Source: Nitrospirota bacterium (GTDB lineage: Bacteria; Nitrospinota_A; UBA7883; JACRGQ01). From it: a stretch of DNA of 64,000 nucleotides. Every line of letters starts with the position of its first letter. Positions within the stretch are counted from its first letter, which is position 1. Below the pieces are notes generated by a model that had not been told where the DNA came from, did no database searches, and worked only from the letters and a program-made list of their open reading frames with translations. The translations under genes were made by a program, and so were the position numbers. Location: the NCBI GenBank assembly GCA_024275955.1, contig JAJRYD010000023.1, positions 1 to 64,000 of the forward strand, written 5' to 3'. This document shows positions 34,313-44,989 of the stretch, one piece after another.

Positions 34313-34395
34313 GCGAAAGTGGCGGAACTGGTAGACGCGCTGGATTTAGGATCCAGTGGGCAACCATGGGGGTTCGAGTCCCCCCTTTCGCACCA
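34313..34395 (+). tRNA. tRNA-Leu (anticodon TAG)
   Basis: A class II tRNA with acceptor arms GCGAAAG and CTTTCGC, anticodon stem CTGGA/TCCAG around TTTAGGA (anticodon TAG), a long variable arm, the T-arm sequence GGTTCGAGTCC, and an encoded CCA. Its 5' side faces the phage-like operon, which is the wrong side for ordinary tRNA 3'-end integration. Confidence 0.95.
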
Positions 34396-34419
34396 ATAAA
34401 CTGAAAAGCGATGCTCTGC

Positions 34420-34447
34420 TTGACTTTAAATAGTTCGGTTTTATATA
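34420..34447 (+). promoter_or_regulatory. Predicted promoter of the tig operon
   Basis: TTGACT (34420-34425) and TATATA (34442-34447) with a 16-base spacer lie about 50 bases before the trigger factor start. Read-through from the tRNA-Leu promoter is also possible. Confidence 0.5.
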
Positions 34448-34498
34448 TGAAGGATGTTTAAAATAAAGCAGGGACTATTTTAGAAAGGAATCATTAGG

Positions 34499-35842
34499 GT
34501 GGCAACAGCGACAGACGAACTTAAAGTAGAGACAGAAGATATTCGGCCCTGCGTGAAAAAGCTTTCGATAGAGATAGCGGAGCCTCTGGTAGCCCGCAGG
34601 TTTGATGAACTGCTTAAAAGTGTGCGCAAGAACGCGAATGTTCAAGGCTTTAGAAAAGGGAAAGCTCCCAGAGAAATTGTTAGGAAAATCTATTCCGAAT
34701 CTATCCTTTGGGATATCGGTCAAAAACTGATAAGCGAAACTTACGAGAAGGCTATCAAAGATAACAGCCTTAAGGTTTTTGGAGATCCTTCTATAGAAAA
34801 CGTTAAGGTTGAGGGCGGTAAGCCTATCTCGTTTACCGCGACTATTGAAACGCTTCCAGATATCACTGTCCCTGATTACAGTGGGTGGGAGTTTGCCCGA
34901 AAGATAGAAAAAGTTGGCAAGGAAGCTATTGAAGCTCCGATAGCGGCTCTGTTGGAGAGGTTTGCCGAGCTTGTCCCTGCCGGCGACAGAACGGTAAAGG
35001 ATGGGGATTTTGTAATCCTAGATTATGTCGGCCGAGTGGCAGGGGAAGAGAGTGACAACGAAAAGCTTTCCGGCAAGAATGCCGAGCTTATTGTATCTAC
35101 AACAGATCAAAATGTTTTGGCAGATTTCCATGCCAAGCTGATAGGTGCGGAGAAGGACAAGGAAAACGAATTTAAAATTACATTGCCAAAGCAGTTTCCG
35201 GCACCTGACCTTGCCGGTAAGGAGGTGTCGTTTAGGGCTACTGTTCTTGGCATAAAGGAAAAGAAACTGCCGGAGCTTACCGACGAACTGGTAAAAGAGA
35301 ACACTCCGCATAAAACTGTGGCGGATATGCGGGCCGGGACGAAAAAGAACCTTGAGGAACATGCCGAAAGGATGGGGGATGAGAACCTTAAATCCGATAT
35401 ATTGGACCGCTTGATAAAGGAGACCACGTTCGATCTTCCTCCTAAGATGATGGAATATTTTACCCAGACGCATGCCAACCAGATACAGTCCCGCTATGCT
35501 CAGGCTGGTATGCAGATGGAACAGATGCCGAACTTTGACAAGGCTGTTTTTGAGAAAGACTGCGCATCTGCCGGCTCGCGCGCGGCGAAAGAAGAAACAA
35601 TACTAAGCGCCATATCGGAAAAAGAAGAGATAAAACCGGATACGAAGGAACTGATAAGCCTGCAAAAGGAGTACCTTAAAATCATCAAGGACGCTAACCC
35701 CAAAATAGACGAAAAGGAATCTAACAGCAGAGCTTTTTCGTACGCTTTTAAAGAGGTGATAAACTCTTCGGTTTACAAGCACCTCTTATCGAAGATAGAT
35801 ATAAAAGATAAAATTGAAGCTAAAGCAAAGGAGAATAAATAA
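34499..35842 (+). CDS. tig: Trigger factor
   Basis: The ribosome-bound chaperone that meets nascent chains. The 447-residue protein has the ribosome-binding signature [12 protein letters not shown] in the N-terminal domain, the FKBP-like prolyl isomerase domain ([14 protein letters not shown] onward) and the helical C-terminal domain. It starts with GTG after GGAATCATTAGG. It leads a proteostasis operon; its stop overlaps the clpP start (TAATG). Confidence 0.95.
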   Translation: MATATDELKVETEDIRPCVKKLSIEIAEPLVARRFDELLKSVRKNANVQGFRKGKAPREIVRKIYSESILWDIGQKLISETYEKAIKDNSLKVFGDPSIENVKVEGGKPISFTATIETLPDITVPDYSGWEFARKIEKVGKEAIEAPIAALLERFAELVPAGDRTVKDGDFVILDYVGRVAGEESDNEKLSGKNAELIVSTTDQNVLADFHAKLIGAEKDKENEFKITLPKQFPAPDLAGKEVSFRATVLGIKEKKLPELTDELVKENTPHKTVADMRAGTKKNLEEHAERMGDENLKSDILDRLIKETTFDLPPKMMEYFTQTHANQIQSRYAQAGMQMEQMPNFDKAVFEKDCASAGSRAAKEETILSAISEKEEIKPDTKELISLQKEYLKIIKDANPKIDEKESNSRAFSYAFKEVINSSVYKHLLSKIDIKDKIEAKAKENK

Positions 35843-36459
35843 TGCCCCTTATTCCGATGGTCGTTGAGCAAACCGCGCGCGGCGAGAGATCTTACGATAT
35901 ATACTCACGGCTTTTGAAAGACCGAATCATATTTCTTGGTACCGCTATAGACGACCATGTCTCCAACCTTATTATCGCCCAGCTTCTTTTCCTTGAAGCG
36001 GAAGACCCCGACCAAGATATATACATTTACATCAACTCTCCGGGCGGCGTAGTGACATCCGGCCTCGCGATTTATGACACGATGCAGTTTGTAAGACCGG
36101 ATATTCAGACTATCTGCACAGGTCAGGCGGCGAGCATGGGTTCGCTCCTTCTTTCCGCTGGAGCGAAAGGCAAGCGGTTCGCGCTTCCGCACGCGAGAAT
36201 AATGATTCACCAGCCTATGGGCGGTTTTCAGGGGCAGGCGTCCGACATCGACATTCAAGCGAGGGAGATAGGCCGTTTAAGGGAGAAGCTTGAGAAAATC
36301 TACTCTAAACATACCGGCCATAGTGTAAAAAAGATACATACCGACTCCGATAGAGACTTTTTCATGTCTTCGGAAGATGCTAAGGAGTACAGCTTGATTG
36401 ACGAGATAATCGAATCGCGGGTAACGGCAAAAAAGGGTGAGACGAAAAATAAGGATTAG
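35842..36459 (+). CDS. clpP: ATP-dependent Clp protease proteolytic subunit ClpP
   Basis: The tetradecameric serine protease chamber of Clp. The 205-residue protein has the catalytic Ser98 in GQAASMGS, His123 in IMIHQPMGG and Asp172 in the SDRDFF segment. Length is typical. It is directly followed by clpX, its unfoldase, with a ribosome-binding site TAGGAG in the 42-base gap. Confidence 0.97.
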   Translation: MPLIPMVVEQTARGERSYDIYSRLLKDRIIFLGTAIDDHVSNLIIAQLLFLEAEDPDQDIYIYINSPGGVVTSGLAIYDTMQFVRPDIQTICTGQAASMGSLLLSAGAKGKRFALPHARIMIHQPMGGFQGQASDIDIQAREIGRLREKLEKIYSKHTGHSVKKIHTDSDRDFFMSSEDAKEYSLIDEIIESRVTAKKGETKNKD

Positions 36460-36501
36460 GCGTTAGAAGCTGAGACGATAAATTTTTAACTAGGAGTAGA
36501 T

Positions 36502-37740
36502 ATGCCGAAAAAAAGTGACGGCCGTAACTTAAGGTGTTCATTTTGCGGAAAAAGCCAGAGCGAAGTGAAAAAGCTGATTGCCGGACCTATGGTTTATATC
36601 TGTGACGAGTGCATTGATCTATGCAACGAAATAATAGTAGAGGAATGGAACCAGGAAAAAAGCGCCGCTTTCACCACGCTTCCAAAGCCTAGCGAAATAA
36701 AAAAGACTCTTGATGATCATGTTATAGGGCAGGATTACGCCAAAAAAGTTCTTTCCGTGGCGGTACACAACCACTACAAGAGGGTGGACTCTAGTGTCGG
36801 GGTGGACGAAGTGGAGCTCCAAAAGAACAATATACTTCTTGTGGGGCCGACAGGAACAGGAAAAACGCTTCTCGCGCAGACTCTTGCCAAAATGCTTAAC
36901 GTACCTTTTACTATCGTTGACGCGACGACTCTTACCGAGGCCGGCTATGTGGGAGAGGATGTTGAAAATATAATCCACAGGCTTTTACAAGCGGCCGACT
37001 ACGACGTGGAGAAAGCCGAGAAAGGTATCATCTATGTGGACGAAATCGACAAGATAAGCAGAAAGACCGACAACCCCTCGATAACGAGAGATGTATCGGG
37101 CGAAGGTGTTCAGCAGGCGCTGCTTAAAATTATCGAAGGAACTGTCGCCAACGTACCGCCGCAGGGTGGAAGGAAACACCCTCAGCAGGAATTTTTGCAG
37201 GTAGACACTAACAACATTCTTTTTATCTGCGGGGGAGCTTTTGTCGGCTTGGACAAGATAATAGAAAACCGTCTTGGCAAGGTTACTCTTGGTTTTGGCG
37301 GCAAAGTAAAATCTAAAAAAGACAAGAAAAAAGACCGCATACTGCAGATGGTTGAGCCTGAGGATCTGCTTAAGTTCGGCCTTATACCTGAGTTTGTGGG
37401 ACGATTGCCTGTTATATCTATGATGGAAGAACTAACGGAAACAGCTTTGAAAGATATACTGGTAAAGCCCAAGAACGCCATTACAAAACAGTATCAGAAA
37501 CTTTTCGGCTTTGACAAGGTGAACCTTCGTTTTGCCGACTCTGCCTTAACAGCTGTGGCAAAAGAGGCGGTAAAGCGTAAGCTTGGAGCGAGAGGCCTTA
37601 GGGCTATTCTTGAAAAAGCGATGCTCGACATAATGTACGAGGTTCCGGAAAACCCGGACGTAGAAGAAGTGATGATAACCGAAGAGGTTATAAAGAAGAG
37701 ATCCCAGCCTATTATTACTTACAGGAAAAAGGCGGTTTAG
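36502..37740 (+). CDS. clpX: ATP-dependent Clp protease ATPase subunit ClpX
   Basis: The hexameric unfoldase that feeds ClpP. The N-terminal zinc domain has C12, C15, C34 and C37. The AAA+ core shows Walker [14 protein letters not shown], the pore loop GYVG, Walker [11 protein letters not shown] and the LGFGGK ClpP-docking loop. Length 412 residues is normal. Confidence 0.97.
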   Translation: MPKKSDGRNLRCSFCGKSQSEVKKLIAGPMVYICDECIDLCNEIIVEEWNQEKSAAFTTLPKPSEIKKTLDDHVIGQDYAKKVLSVAVHNHYKRVDSSVGVDEVELQKNNILLVGPTGTGKTLLAQTLAKMLNVPFTIVDATTLTEAGYVGEDVENIIHRLLQAADYDVEKAEKGIIYVDEIDKISRKTDNPSITRDVSGEGVQQALLKIIEGTVANVPPQGGRKHPQQEFLQVDTNNILFICGGAFVGLDKIIENRLGKVTLGFGGKVKSKKDKKKDRILQMVEPEDLLKFGLIPEFVGRLPVISMMEELTETALKDILVKPKNAITKQYQKLFGFDKVNLRFADSALTAVAKEAVKRKLGARGLRAILEKAMLDIMYEVPENPDVEEVMITEEVIKKRSQPIITYRKKAV

Positions 37741-37756
37741 GGCGCGCCCAAAGTTT

Positions 37757-40180
37757 ATGAAAACCAAGAAAAAGCTTGCCCCTTCTCTTAAAGGAGACAG
37801 ACTGCCTTTGCTTCCTTTGAGGGACATTGTCATCTTCCCCGATATGGTGGCACCACTTTTTGTCGGCCGCGAAAAATCAATAAAGGCGGTTGACTACGCT
37901 ATGGCGCATGGAAACCTGATTCTGCTTGCCACCCAAAAATCGGCCGGCAACGAAAACCCTACTGCCAAAAGTATCTACAAAACAGGATGCATATGCGAAA
38001 TAATTCAGGTTTTTAAAATGCCTGACGGTACGGTGAAGATAATGGTAGAGGGTTTGGCCCGTTCTCCGATTATAGAGTATCTGTCTTCTTCTCCTTTTTT
38101 CATGGTGAAGGCGAAGCCTGTTTTTGCTCAAGCCTTAAAATCTGATTCTCTTAAATTTGAAGCTGTTATTAGAGGCGTAAAGTCGCTTTTTGAGAAGTAT
38201 CTCAAGATGGAGACAAGGCTTCAGCCTGAAACCGCTATGCTTATAGGCGAGATAAAGGAACCGGAAGAGCTTAGCAACGCGATAATGGCTCATCTCGTTT
38301 TGGAAACACAGCAACGCCAGTCGGTCTTATCTGAAACCAACCTTGAAAAAAGGTTCGGCATGATCGCCTCCTTCCTTGAAAAAGAGGTAGAGATACTCCA
38401 TATAGAGAAAAAGGTAAAGGGCCGCGTAAAGAGACAGATGGATCAGAGCCAGAAAGAGTATTACCTTAACGAGCAGATAAAGGCTATTCAAAAAGAGCTT
38501 GGACGGGCCGACATAAAGAACGAATCGGAAGAGTTTAGGGAAAAAATAGCGCGGGCCGGAATGCCCAAAGATACCGAAACGAAGGCGCTAAAGGAACTCT
38601 CGAAGCTGGACCAAATGCCGCCGATGTCTGCCGAAGGCACAGTGGTAAGAAACTACCTTGATTGGCTTACCGATATTCCATGGAAAAAGAAAAGCAGAGA
38701 CAGGCTTGATACGCTGGAAGCGAAAAAAATACTGGACGCTGACCATTACGGCCTCGGCGACGTGAAAGAACGGATACTTGAGTATCTCGCGGTAAAAAAA
38801 CTTTCGAAATCGGGCCGTGGGCCGATACTTTGTCTTGTCGGCCCTCCGGGAGTAGGTAAAACTTCGCTTGGGAAATCTGTCGCGCGCGCGCTTGGCCGTA
38901 AGTTCATACGGGTTTCGCTTGGCGGTATACGCGACGAGGCGGAAATACGCGGCCACCGGCGGACATATATCGGCGCATTGCCAGGCAGGATAGTGCAATC
39001 TATGAAAAAGGCTGGCACTATAAATCCTGTGATGATGCTTGATGAGATAGACAAGATGAGCATAGATTTTCGCGGGGATCCTTCTGCCGCGCTCTTAGAA
39101 GCACTGGACCCAGAACAAAACAAAAACTTTAGCGACCATTATCTGGAAGTAGACTACGACCTTTCTAGCATTCTTTTTATAACAACCGCCAACCTTTTAC
39201 ACCCGATACCAAGCCCTCTTCGGGACAGGATGGAGGTTATAGAAATAAGCAGTTACACGGAAGACGAAAAACTTGGGATCGCCAAAAATTTTCTTGTGCC
39301 AAAACAGCTTAAGGAGCATGGGCTTTCTAAAAAACAGCTGACGTTTGGTGACGAGCTTCTTGGCAAAATCATATCTGGCTATACACAAGAAGCTGGTGTT
39401 AGAAACCTTGAGAGGGAGATTTCCAGCGTATGCCGAAAAGTGGCAAGGAAGGTGGTTGAAAACAGACAATTCAACTCTATGCCTACCGCTGACGCCGCTT
39501 GCGAATATCTTGGGCCGGAAAAATTCAGACAGGAAAAAGCCGAAATGCACAACGAGACAGGTTTTGCTATCGGCATGGCATGGACGCAGGCGGGCGGAAT
39601 GATAATGCATGTCGAGGTGAGCGTGGTGCCGGGCAAAGGTAAGCTGATACTTACCGGAAAGCTTGGCGAAGTTATGCGGGAATCGGCGCAAGCGGCTCTT
39701 TCGTACATCCGGTCCCGCGCGAAACGGTTTGGCCTTAAGAGCGATTTTTATTCCAAGTCCGACATACATATACATCTTCCCGAAGGAGCTATTCCAAAAG
39801 ACGGCCCATCGGCGGGGATAACTATGGTATCGGCTATGGTATCTGCTTTTTGCAATACTCCTGTGCGGCATGATGTTTCGATGACAGGCGAAGTTACCTT
39901 AAGGGGGCGGGTGCTTCCTATAGGCGGGCTGAAGGAGAAGGTTCTGGCGGCGCACAGAGCCGGAATTAAAGAGATAATTTTCCCTAAAGAGAATGAAAAA
40001 GACTTGAAAAAAATTCCAAAGAAAATTCTTAGCAATATTAAATTCACGCCTGTCTCATCGATGGACGAAGTATTGTCGGTAGCTATGGTGAAGCCTGTTT
40101 TTGTTAAAAGCAACGGCGACAAAGTAAGGAAAAAGAAAGCTCCCTCTGGCGGCATAGGTCACCAGCCGGGCATAAACTGA
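37757..40180 (+). CDS. lon: ATP-dependent protease Lon
   Basis: An AAA+ serine protease for damaged and regulatory proteins. The 807-residue protein has the substrate-binding N-domain ([15 protein letters not shown]), Walker [13 protein letters not shown], Walker [10 protein letters not shown], and the catalytic Ser in [11 protein letters not shown] with the Lys in [14 protein letters not shown]. It follows clpX after 16 bases and completes a protease cluster. Confidence 0.97.
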   Translation: MKTKKKLAPSLKGDRLPLLPLRDIVIFPDMVAPLFVGREKSIKAVDYAMAHGNLILLATQKSAGNENPTAKSIYKTGCICEIIQVFKMPDGTVKIMVEGLARSPIIEYLSSSPFFMVKAKPVFAQALKSDSLKFEAVIRGVKSLFEKYLKMETRLQPETAMLIGEIKEPEELSNAIMAHLVLETQQRQSVLSETNLEKRFGMIASFLEKEVEILHIEKKVKGRVKRQMDQSQKEYYLNEQIKAIQKELGRADIKNESEEFREKIARAGMPKDTETKALKELSKLDQMPPMSAEGTVVRNYLDWLTDIPWKKKSRDRLDTLEAKKILDADHYGLGDVKERILEYLAVKKLSKSGRGPILCLVGPPGVGKTSLGKSVARALGRKFIRVSLGGIRDEAEIRGHRRTYIGALPGRIVQSMKKAGTINPVMMLDEIDKMSIDFRGDPSAALLEALDPEQNKNFSDHYLEVDYDLSSILFITTANLLHPIPSPLRDRMEVIEISSYTEDEKLGIAKNFLVPKQLKEHGLSKKQLTFGDELLGKIISGYTQEAGVRNLEREISSVCRKVARKVVENRQFNSMPTADAACEYLGPEKFRQEKAEMHNETGFAIGMAWTQAGGMIMHVEVSVVPGKGKLILTGKLGEVMRESAQAALSYIRSRAKRFGLKSDFYSKSDIHIHLPEGAIPKDGPSAGITMVSAMVSAFCNTPVRHDVSMTGEVTLRGRVLPIGGLKEKVLAAHRAGIKEIIFPKENEKDLKKIPKKILSNIKFTPVSSMDEVLSVAMVKPVFVKSNGDKVRKKKAPSGGIGHQPGIN

Positions 40181-40259
40181 CGTTTTAAACAGGCCTGCCA
40201 TGCTGTTAGAGAGCGGCTGGAAGGTTTAACTTGGTCTTTATTAGTAAAGGTTTATCCTG

Positions 40260-41882
40260 ATGGTTCAAAAGTCTATTACAAAAGATGTGCTGAATCAGGT
40301 GATGGAGCGTTACGGCTGTAGCGAAGAGGACGCTATACGGGCCTGCCTTGAAGCTGAGAACAGTTACGAAGAGGCGCTTGACAGCATGCTTGGCGAAGAC
40401 TCCGGCACAAAGGCCAAAGAGGCGCCTCTATCGCACACACCGATGGAGATAAAAACCTACCTTGATAAGTTTGTAATAGGACAAGAGACATACAAAAAAA
40501 GGCTGGCGATAGCGGCGGCGTATCATTTCGCCACGGTAAAGGCGAAGCACGATAATCTGGAGGCGATTAGAGACTTTAACGTAAAACGATTCCGCAAAAA
40601 GAACACCCTGATAGCAGGGCCTTCCGGTAGCGGCAAGACATACTGCGTGGAGGTGCTGGCTGACCTTCTTGGCGTTCCGGTAAATATCGTCGACGCTACC
40701 GATTACACCGAAGCTGGGTATGTCGGCAAAAGCGCTGACGATATGGTGAGGGAGTTGATCGCTATGGCCCCGGGTGACAGCAAATCTGAGAAAGCGGATT
40801 TTATAAACAGATACGGCGGACTCATTTTCGTGGACGAGGTAGACAAGAAAGCTAAAGACGGAAGCCACGCGGGAGCCGACGTAAGCAGAGAAGGCTTTCA
40901 AAGAGCTGTTTTGAAGCTGATAGAGCGTAAAGCTGTATCAATAGACGACCCCAACAGCCCTGCTTCGCAGATTCAAGGCCTTGTAGACCAGCAAAGGGGA
41001 ATCTCCGGCAAGAAGAAAGATACCATGCTTGGCACCGAGAATATTCTTTTTGTTCTTGGCGGTTCTTTTCAGAGAGCGCACGACAGCATGGAAGCTATCG
41101 TAAAGAAAAGAATGGATAGTAAAAGCGGGAAGCTAAAGGAAGACGGAAGCCTTAACATCTCTGGCTTCGCGTCGCCTTCGAACGATTCAAGACATAAAGA
41201 GTTCCGCAACTACTACAAAGACGCGATTGATGACGACTATATACGTTTTGGCCTTATACCGGAGCTTGTAGGCAGAACGCCTATTAGAACCTATGTAAAC
41301 GCCCTTTCCAAAAACGACCTTGTGCGGATAATGACTAACACCGAGGATTCTATCCTCAATCAGTACAAGATGGAGTTTACTCTTTTTAATATTGATATAG
41401 ATTTTGCTTCTGACGCTATAGAAAAAGTTGCCGAGAAGGCGGAAGCAAAAAAGACAGGGGCTAGGGCACTCGTAAGTGAATGGGAATCTATACTTACCGA
41501 TTTTCAATTTCAGCTTCCCGGACACAAAGTGTCGGCCTTTACCGTTACCAAAAAGATTTGCGAGCATCCACAAGACGAGCTTTTGAAGATTCTTGAAAAA
41601 TCTCCGGTTTTTGATTTTGCAGATAGATTTAGACAAGAACATGGCGTTCAGCTTCGTTTTACCGATGAGTCGGTCGGGTACATTGAAAATTATGCCAAGA
41701 AAAACGGGATGCAGGTATCCGACGCTCTTGGAAAGCTTATGGCCGGAGCGCCGGCTCTTAACTATATGAACCACAAAGGAGAGTTTGTCGTGGAGCCGAA
41801 GGCTCTTAAGGATGAAAAGTATTTCGACAACCTCTATGTGGAATGGCACAAAAAGCAAATAAAGGACCAGCCTCTCAAATAG
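40260..41882 (+). CDS. ClpX-like AAA+ ATPase with UBA-like N-terminus
   Basis: A 540-residue ClpX paralogue. The AAA+ core is complete: Walker A AGPSGSGKT (119-127), pore loop GYVG (153-156), Walker B LIFVDEVD (188-195), FGLIPELVGR (330-339) and sensor-2 GAR (400-402). Instead of the ClpX zinc finger, residues ~11-44 (VMERYGCSEEDAIRACLEAE) resemble a UBA-like helical domain as in EF-Ts and NAC. A ~105-residue C-terminal extension follows the core. The ClpP-docking loop of ClpX is not recognisable. It sits 79 bases after lon. Substrate and partner protease are unknown. Confidence 0.85.
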   Translation: MVQKSITKDVLNQVMERYGCSEEDAIRACLEAENSYEEALDSMLGEDSGTKAKEAPLSHTPMEIKTYLDKFVIGQETYKKRLAIAAAYHFATVKAKHDNLEAIRDFNVKRFRKKNTLIAGPSGSGKTYCVEVLADLLGVPVNIVDATDYTEAGYVGKSADDMVRELIAMAPGDSKSEKADFINRYGGLIFVDEVDKKAKDGSHAGADVSREGFQRAVLKLIERKAVSIDDPNSPASQIQGLVDQQRGISGKKKDTMLGTENILFVLGGSFQRAHDSMEAIVKKRMDSKSGKLKEDGSLNISGFASPSNDSRHKEFRNYYKDAIDDDYIRFGLIPELVGRTPIRTYVNALSKNDLVRIMTNTEDSILNQYKMEFTLFNIDIDFASDAIEKVAEKAEAKKTGARALVSEWESILTDFQFQLPGHKVSAFTVTKKICEHPQDELLKILEKSPVFDFADRFRQEHGVQLRFTDESVGYIENYAKKNGMQVSDALGKLMAGAPALNYMNHKGEFVVEPKALKDEKYFDNLYVEWHKKQIKDQPLK

Positions 41883-41944
41883 CCTCCTCCCCTCCAGCCT
41901 TTCTTTTATCTCTGTAACTTAAGGCCGGAATGTGGTAAAAATCT

Positions 41945-42487
41945 ATGAACATGATACGGATTGGCGGCATTTTACTCGGACTACTGCTTATCAGCAGTTG
42001 TGCTGGAACAGGAAAGATAACAACTGGACCTGTTACCGATACCGCATACTTTGACGGCAAAATAGAGCTTTTGGCGCAGGAGCTGGTAAGCAATTCATCA
42101 AAACCTCTTAGGCGGGCGGCGGTGCTCGGCTTTACTAACCCGGACGGCAGAACATCCCAACTGGGGAAATATCTATCTACTAAGTTCTCGATAATATCTA
42201 CTAAGAATAGACTGTTCATTGTCCCGTCGGCGGGGCAGGTTTTGGAGGCGATGAAAAGCGAGGGGATAAATTACCGTGGTTCGCTAGACAAGGAGCAGGC
42301 GGTAAAGCTTGGAAAAGCATTAAAGGTGGACGGGTTTGTCGTCGGCGTGCTGTCTGACCTGCAAAAGGGAAGCGATATTGACCTTATGGTTAAGATAATA
42401 GAAACAAAAAACGGGAACATGGCATCGGCCGCCAACATCAGCATCCATAGAAGCAAGTCGGTAAGCACTCTTATGCAGTTGTTTTAA
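41945..42487 (+). CDS. FlgO-like lipoprotein
   Basis: A 180-residue lipoprotein: signal peptide with lipobox LISSC (Cys19), then a FlgO/CsgG-like domain with RRAAVLGFTNPDGRTSQLGKYLSTKF (in pieces) and KALKVDGFVVGVLSDL. FlgO proteins sit in the outer membrane and are linked to flagellar or export functions; no flagellar gene is nearby. Outer-membrane location is inferred from Ala after the cysteine. Confidence 0.75.
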   Translation: MNMIRIGGILLGLLLISSCAGTGKITTGPVTDTAYFDGKIELLAQELVSNSSKPLRRAAVLGFTNPDGRTSQLGKYLSTKFSIISTKNRLFIVPSAGQVLEAMKSEGINYRGSLDKEQAVKLGKALKVDGFVVGVLSDLQKGSDIDLMVKIIETKNGNMASAANISIHRSKSVSTLMQLF

Positions 42488-42553
42488 ATACCGCGTGGCA
42501 AGCATCTGTGGATGAGCTTTCATCAGTCGCGCCGTTCTGCTAGAGGCATGGAT

Positions 42554-43207
42554 ATGAAAATAAAAATCTGCGGACAAACGAGACTAGAAGATATCGAATA
42601 CTCTTTTGAGAGAGGGGCCGATTTTTGCGGTGTTGTTATCGAAGTGCCGTCTTCCAAACGGTCGATGACAATTAAAAAAGCAAAGCCGTTGTTTGAGGAA
42701 CCTCTTATGGGGAAAATGGTAGCTCTTACCGCCGATGCCGACCACTCTCTTTACAAAGAAATTTCTGATGTTTTAAAACCAAACGCCGTACAGCTTACCG
42801 CCAATGAAACGGCTGAGGATATAAAAAAAATTAAAGAAAAGTTCGGCTTTAAGATTTTCAAATCTCTCCACCTGCCTATGGAAGGCGGGCGGGCAAGTTC
42901 TCCAGAGAAATTTCTTGATAAGATGAAGAGCTATACAGACGCAGGGGCCGACGCTTTTATCCTAGACACTCTTGTGCCGGAGATGCACGGCGGCTCTGGA
43001 AAAAAGTCTGACTGGAAACTGGCTGGCAAAATACTTTTAGAATCAAGAGCCGATACTTTTCTCGCGGGCGGTATAGGCCTTGATAACGCTAAAGAAGCGG
43101 CAGAGCTTAAACCGTACGGGATAGACCTTGCCAGCGGGGTGGAGATTTCTCCCGGTGTTAAATCTTGGGAAAAGATAGACCTTCTTTTTACGGCACTTGG
43201 GAGGTAG
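42554..43207 (+). CDS. trpF: Phosphoribosylanthranilate isomerase TrpF
   Basis: TrpF rearranges phosphoribosylanthranilate in tryptophan synthesis. The 217-residue TIM barrel has the catalytic Cys in KICGQTR, the substrate Asp in FILDT and the C-terminal phosphate loop LAGGIGLDN, then GIDLASGVE. The ATG at 42554 has AGAGG at the correct distance; upstream in-frame starts at 42512 and 42548 do not. Unusually, no other trp gene lies near. Confidence 0.92.
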   Translation: MKIKICGQTRLEDIEYSFERGADFCGVVIEVPSSKRSMTIKKAKPLFEEPLMGKMVALTADADHSLYKEISDVLKPNAVQLTANETAEDIKKIKEKFGFKIFKSLHLPMEGGRASSPEKFLDKMKSYTDAGADAFILDTLVPEMHGGSGKKSDWKLAGKILLESRADTFLAGGIGLDNAKEAAELKPYGIDLASGVEISPGVKSWEKIDLLFTALGR

Positions 43208-43211
43208 CTTT

Positions 43212-44561
43212 GTGAAACTTTTATCTACTGCTATCTTTACCCTGCTTCTTTTGGCATCTGCCGGTTTTGCCGAGGCTCTGCCCAGCTCCGCTCTCGAAGC
43301 TCCGATACTAACAAGCGTGGTAGCTGGTGATTCCTACTGCAAAATGGAATGGAACGAGGCTGAGAATGTTTCCGGCTACAACGTATACCTTAAAAAAGAA
43401 GACGGCAGTTTTGTGCCTCTTAACTCCGTACCTATAAAAAACGAGTGGATACTGGTGAACGACCTTACAAATGGAGAGCCTTACCAATTTGGCATAACCT
43501 CTATCGGAAATGATCGGCATGAATCGGCGGTAACTATAACCGGATTGGTAGTGCCTACTGGGTATTCGCACTCCGTTCTACAGCTAAAGGGAGGGGCTAA
43601 GGCGGCCGACTATCAGCTTTTTTCCTCTCCTTTTATAACAGAGAGAAACAGGCCGGAAGATATTTTTAGCTACTTTCCTTCTTACGATACAAGCTCGTGG
43701 CGGTTTTTTTCCGAAGACGGCGGTGAGTACAAAGAGTTTGGCGATATTAAATCGGTAAAACCCGGAAAAGGCTACTGGTTTTTATCCAGAAAAGATATGA
43801 AGCTCTTTCTTTCCGGCAAAACGAAAAATGTTTACGAGCCTACAGAAATAGAGCTAGACCCCGGCTGGAACGTTATCGGCTCCCCTTTTCTATTTCCTGT
43901 TGAATGGAGCGAGGTGCTTAAACATAACGAAAACCTATCGAAACAGATAGGCGACGCTGTGTGGGAATTTTCTGACGGCGGTTTTCAAAAGTCTGGGATG
44001 TTTAAACCGTTTAAGGGGTATTACATTTTTAACGGGTACGGCGAGAAGGTTTACCTTCTCATTCCGCCGATACCTGTCGCGCCAAAGGCTATAGCGGAGG
44101 TTTCGGCTAACATCGGTGGTACTGTTTCGGCAAAAGGCCCGCTTACAACCCAAAACGGTGAAGGCTGGTTTATCAATATAGAGGCGGATGATTCGGTTTA
44201 TACCGACAGGTTCAACCTCCTCGGGGTGGCGCCATTGGTTGACGCGGAAAATATTGCCGCAGTGGCAGAACCGCCGGCATGGCCCCAGCATCTCTCTTTC
44301 TACTTTGTAAAAGAGGGCGAGCCGATAGAAAACAGAAGGTCGACCGACATCCGCTCCGGCGAAGACAAAAAAGAATGGACAGCATATATCGAAGGGGGAG
44401 AGACAGGAAAAGTAACTCTCAGATGGAAGGGATTGGCTGGAGATACAGGGCACCTTCTATTGATTGATACCGTTCTTAACCGGTCTGTCGATATGACGAA
44501 GGCCGGTTCCTACACTTTTACGAGAAACGATTTTTCGCCAAGAAGATTTACTATTAGATGA
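43212..44561 (+). CDS. Secreted protein with fibronectin type III domain
   Basis: A 449-residue exported protein. A signal peptide (LLSTAIFTLLLLASAGFAEA) is followed by an FnIII-like domain at about 30-115 (YCKMEWNEAENVSGYNVYLKK, GEPYQFGITSIG). The rest is beta-rich and unrecognised (repeating KPGKGYWFLSRK / FKPFKGYYIFNGYG motifs around residues 190 and 270). The GTG at 43212 has GGAGG eight bases upstream. Possibly a surface or polysaccharide-associated protein. Confidence 0.7.
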   Translation: MKLLSTAIFTLLLLASAGFAEALPSSALEAPILTSVVAGDSYCKMEWNEAENVSGYNVYLKKEDGSFVPLNSVPIKNEWILVNDLTNGEPYQFGITSIGNDRHESAVTITGLVVPTGYSHSVLQLKGGAKAADYQLFSSPFITERNRPEDIFSYFPSYDTSSWRFFSEDGGEYKEFGDIKSVKPGKGYWFLSRKDMKLFLSGKTKNVYEPTEIELDPGWNVIGSPFLFPVEWSEVLKHNENLSKQIGDAVWEFSDGGFQKSGMFKPFKGYYIFNGYGEKVYLLIPPIPVAPKAIAEVSANIGGTVSAKGPLTTQNGEGWFINIEADDSVYTDRFNLLGVAPLVDAENIAAVAEPPAWPQHLSFYFVKEGEPIENRRSTDIRSGEDKKEWTAYIEGGETGKVTLRWKGLAGDTGHLLLIDTVLNRSVDMTKAGSYTFTRNDFSPRRFTIR

Positions 44562-44866
44562 ATATAACTAAAAGGAACGGCAGGGGAGCGCATTTGGTTT
44601 ACTCCCCGCTATTGCAAACATGGAAAGCCTCTTTTGTGGTCGCTTTTAAGAAACGGCTATTCAGCTGGAAGCAAAACGGTACCTCAGTCTGCGACCTTGA
44701 TGACAAAGAAGCGATAAGCGAAGCTATTACACTCTTGAGACGTTTGAGCGATGCCAAAATGCTACACCCCTCCGCACTGTTCGGCACTTTAACCATCGAC
44801 CAGTGGAAAAAAATACATCTTGATCACGCGGCTCATCACCTCAGTTTTTTATTACCTAAAATTTAG
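44558..44866 (+). CDS. Short DinB/DUF1569-like protein, probably truncated
   Basis: A 102-residue protein whose C-terminus (ALFGTLTIDQWKKIHLDHAAHHLSFL) matches the end of DUF1569/DinB-like four-helix proteins, including the metal-binding His pair. The family is usually about 150 residues, so the front is short or divergent. Its ATG overlaps the preceding stop (ATGA). Function unknown. Confidence 0.6.
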   Translation: MNITKRNGRGAHLVYSPLLQTWKASFVVAFKKRLFSWKQNGTSVCDLDDKEAISEAITLLRRLSDAKMLHPSALFGTLTIDQWKKIHLDHAAHHLSFLLPKI

Positions 44867-44962
44867 AAAGAGGCTCCAAGACCGCCGGCTAAAACCTACG
44901 CTACTAAGGAGTTCGTCAACATCTAGTTGAAAAGAGACTTTGGCCTGTTAGCCTTGCTGAAC

Positions 44963-44980
44963 ATGCGGGGCATTATTTTT
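44963..44980 (+). terminator. Weak candidate terminator between convergent genes
   Basis: ATGC (44963-44966) and GCAT (44970-44973) form a 4-bp stem followed by TATTTTTTT. It would end the FnIII/DUF1569 transcript. The stem is short, so this is uncertain. Confidence 0.3.
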
Positions 44981-44989
44981 TTCGCCTGA

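Noticed and set aside
39197-39871. 224-codon minus-strand frame inside lon
   Set aside because: It lies wholly within the intact lon coding sequence and is rich in His, Arg and Phe, typical of a shadow frame.
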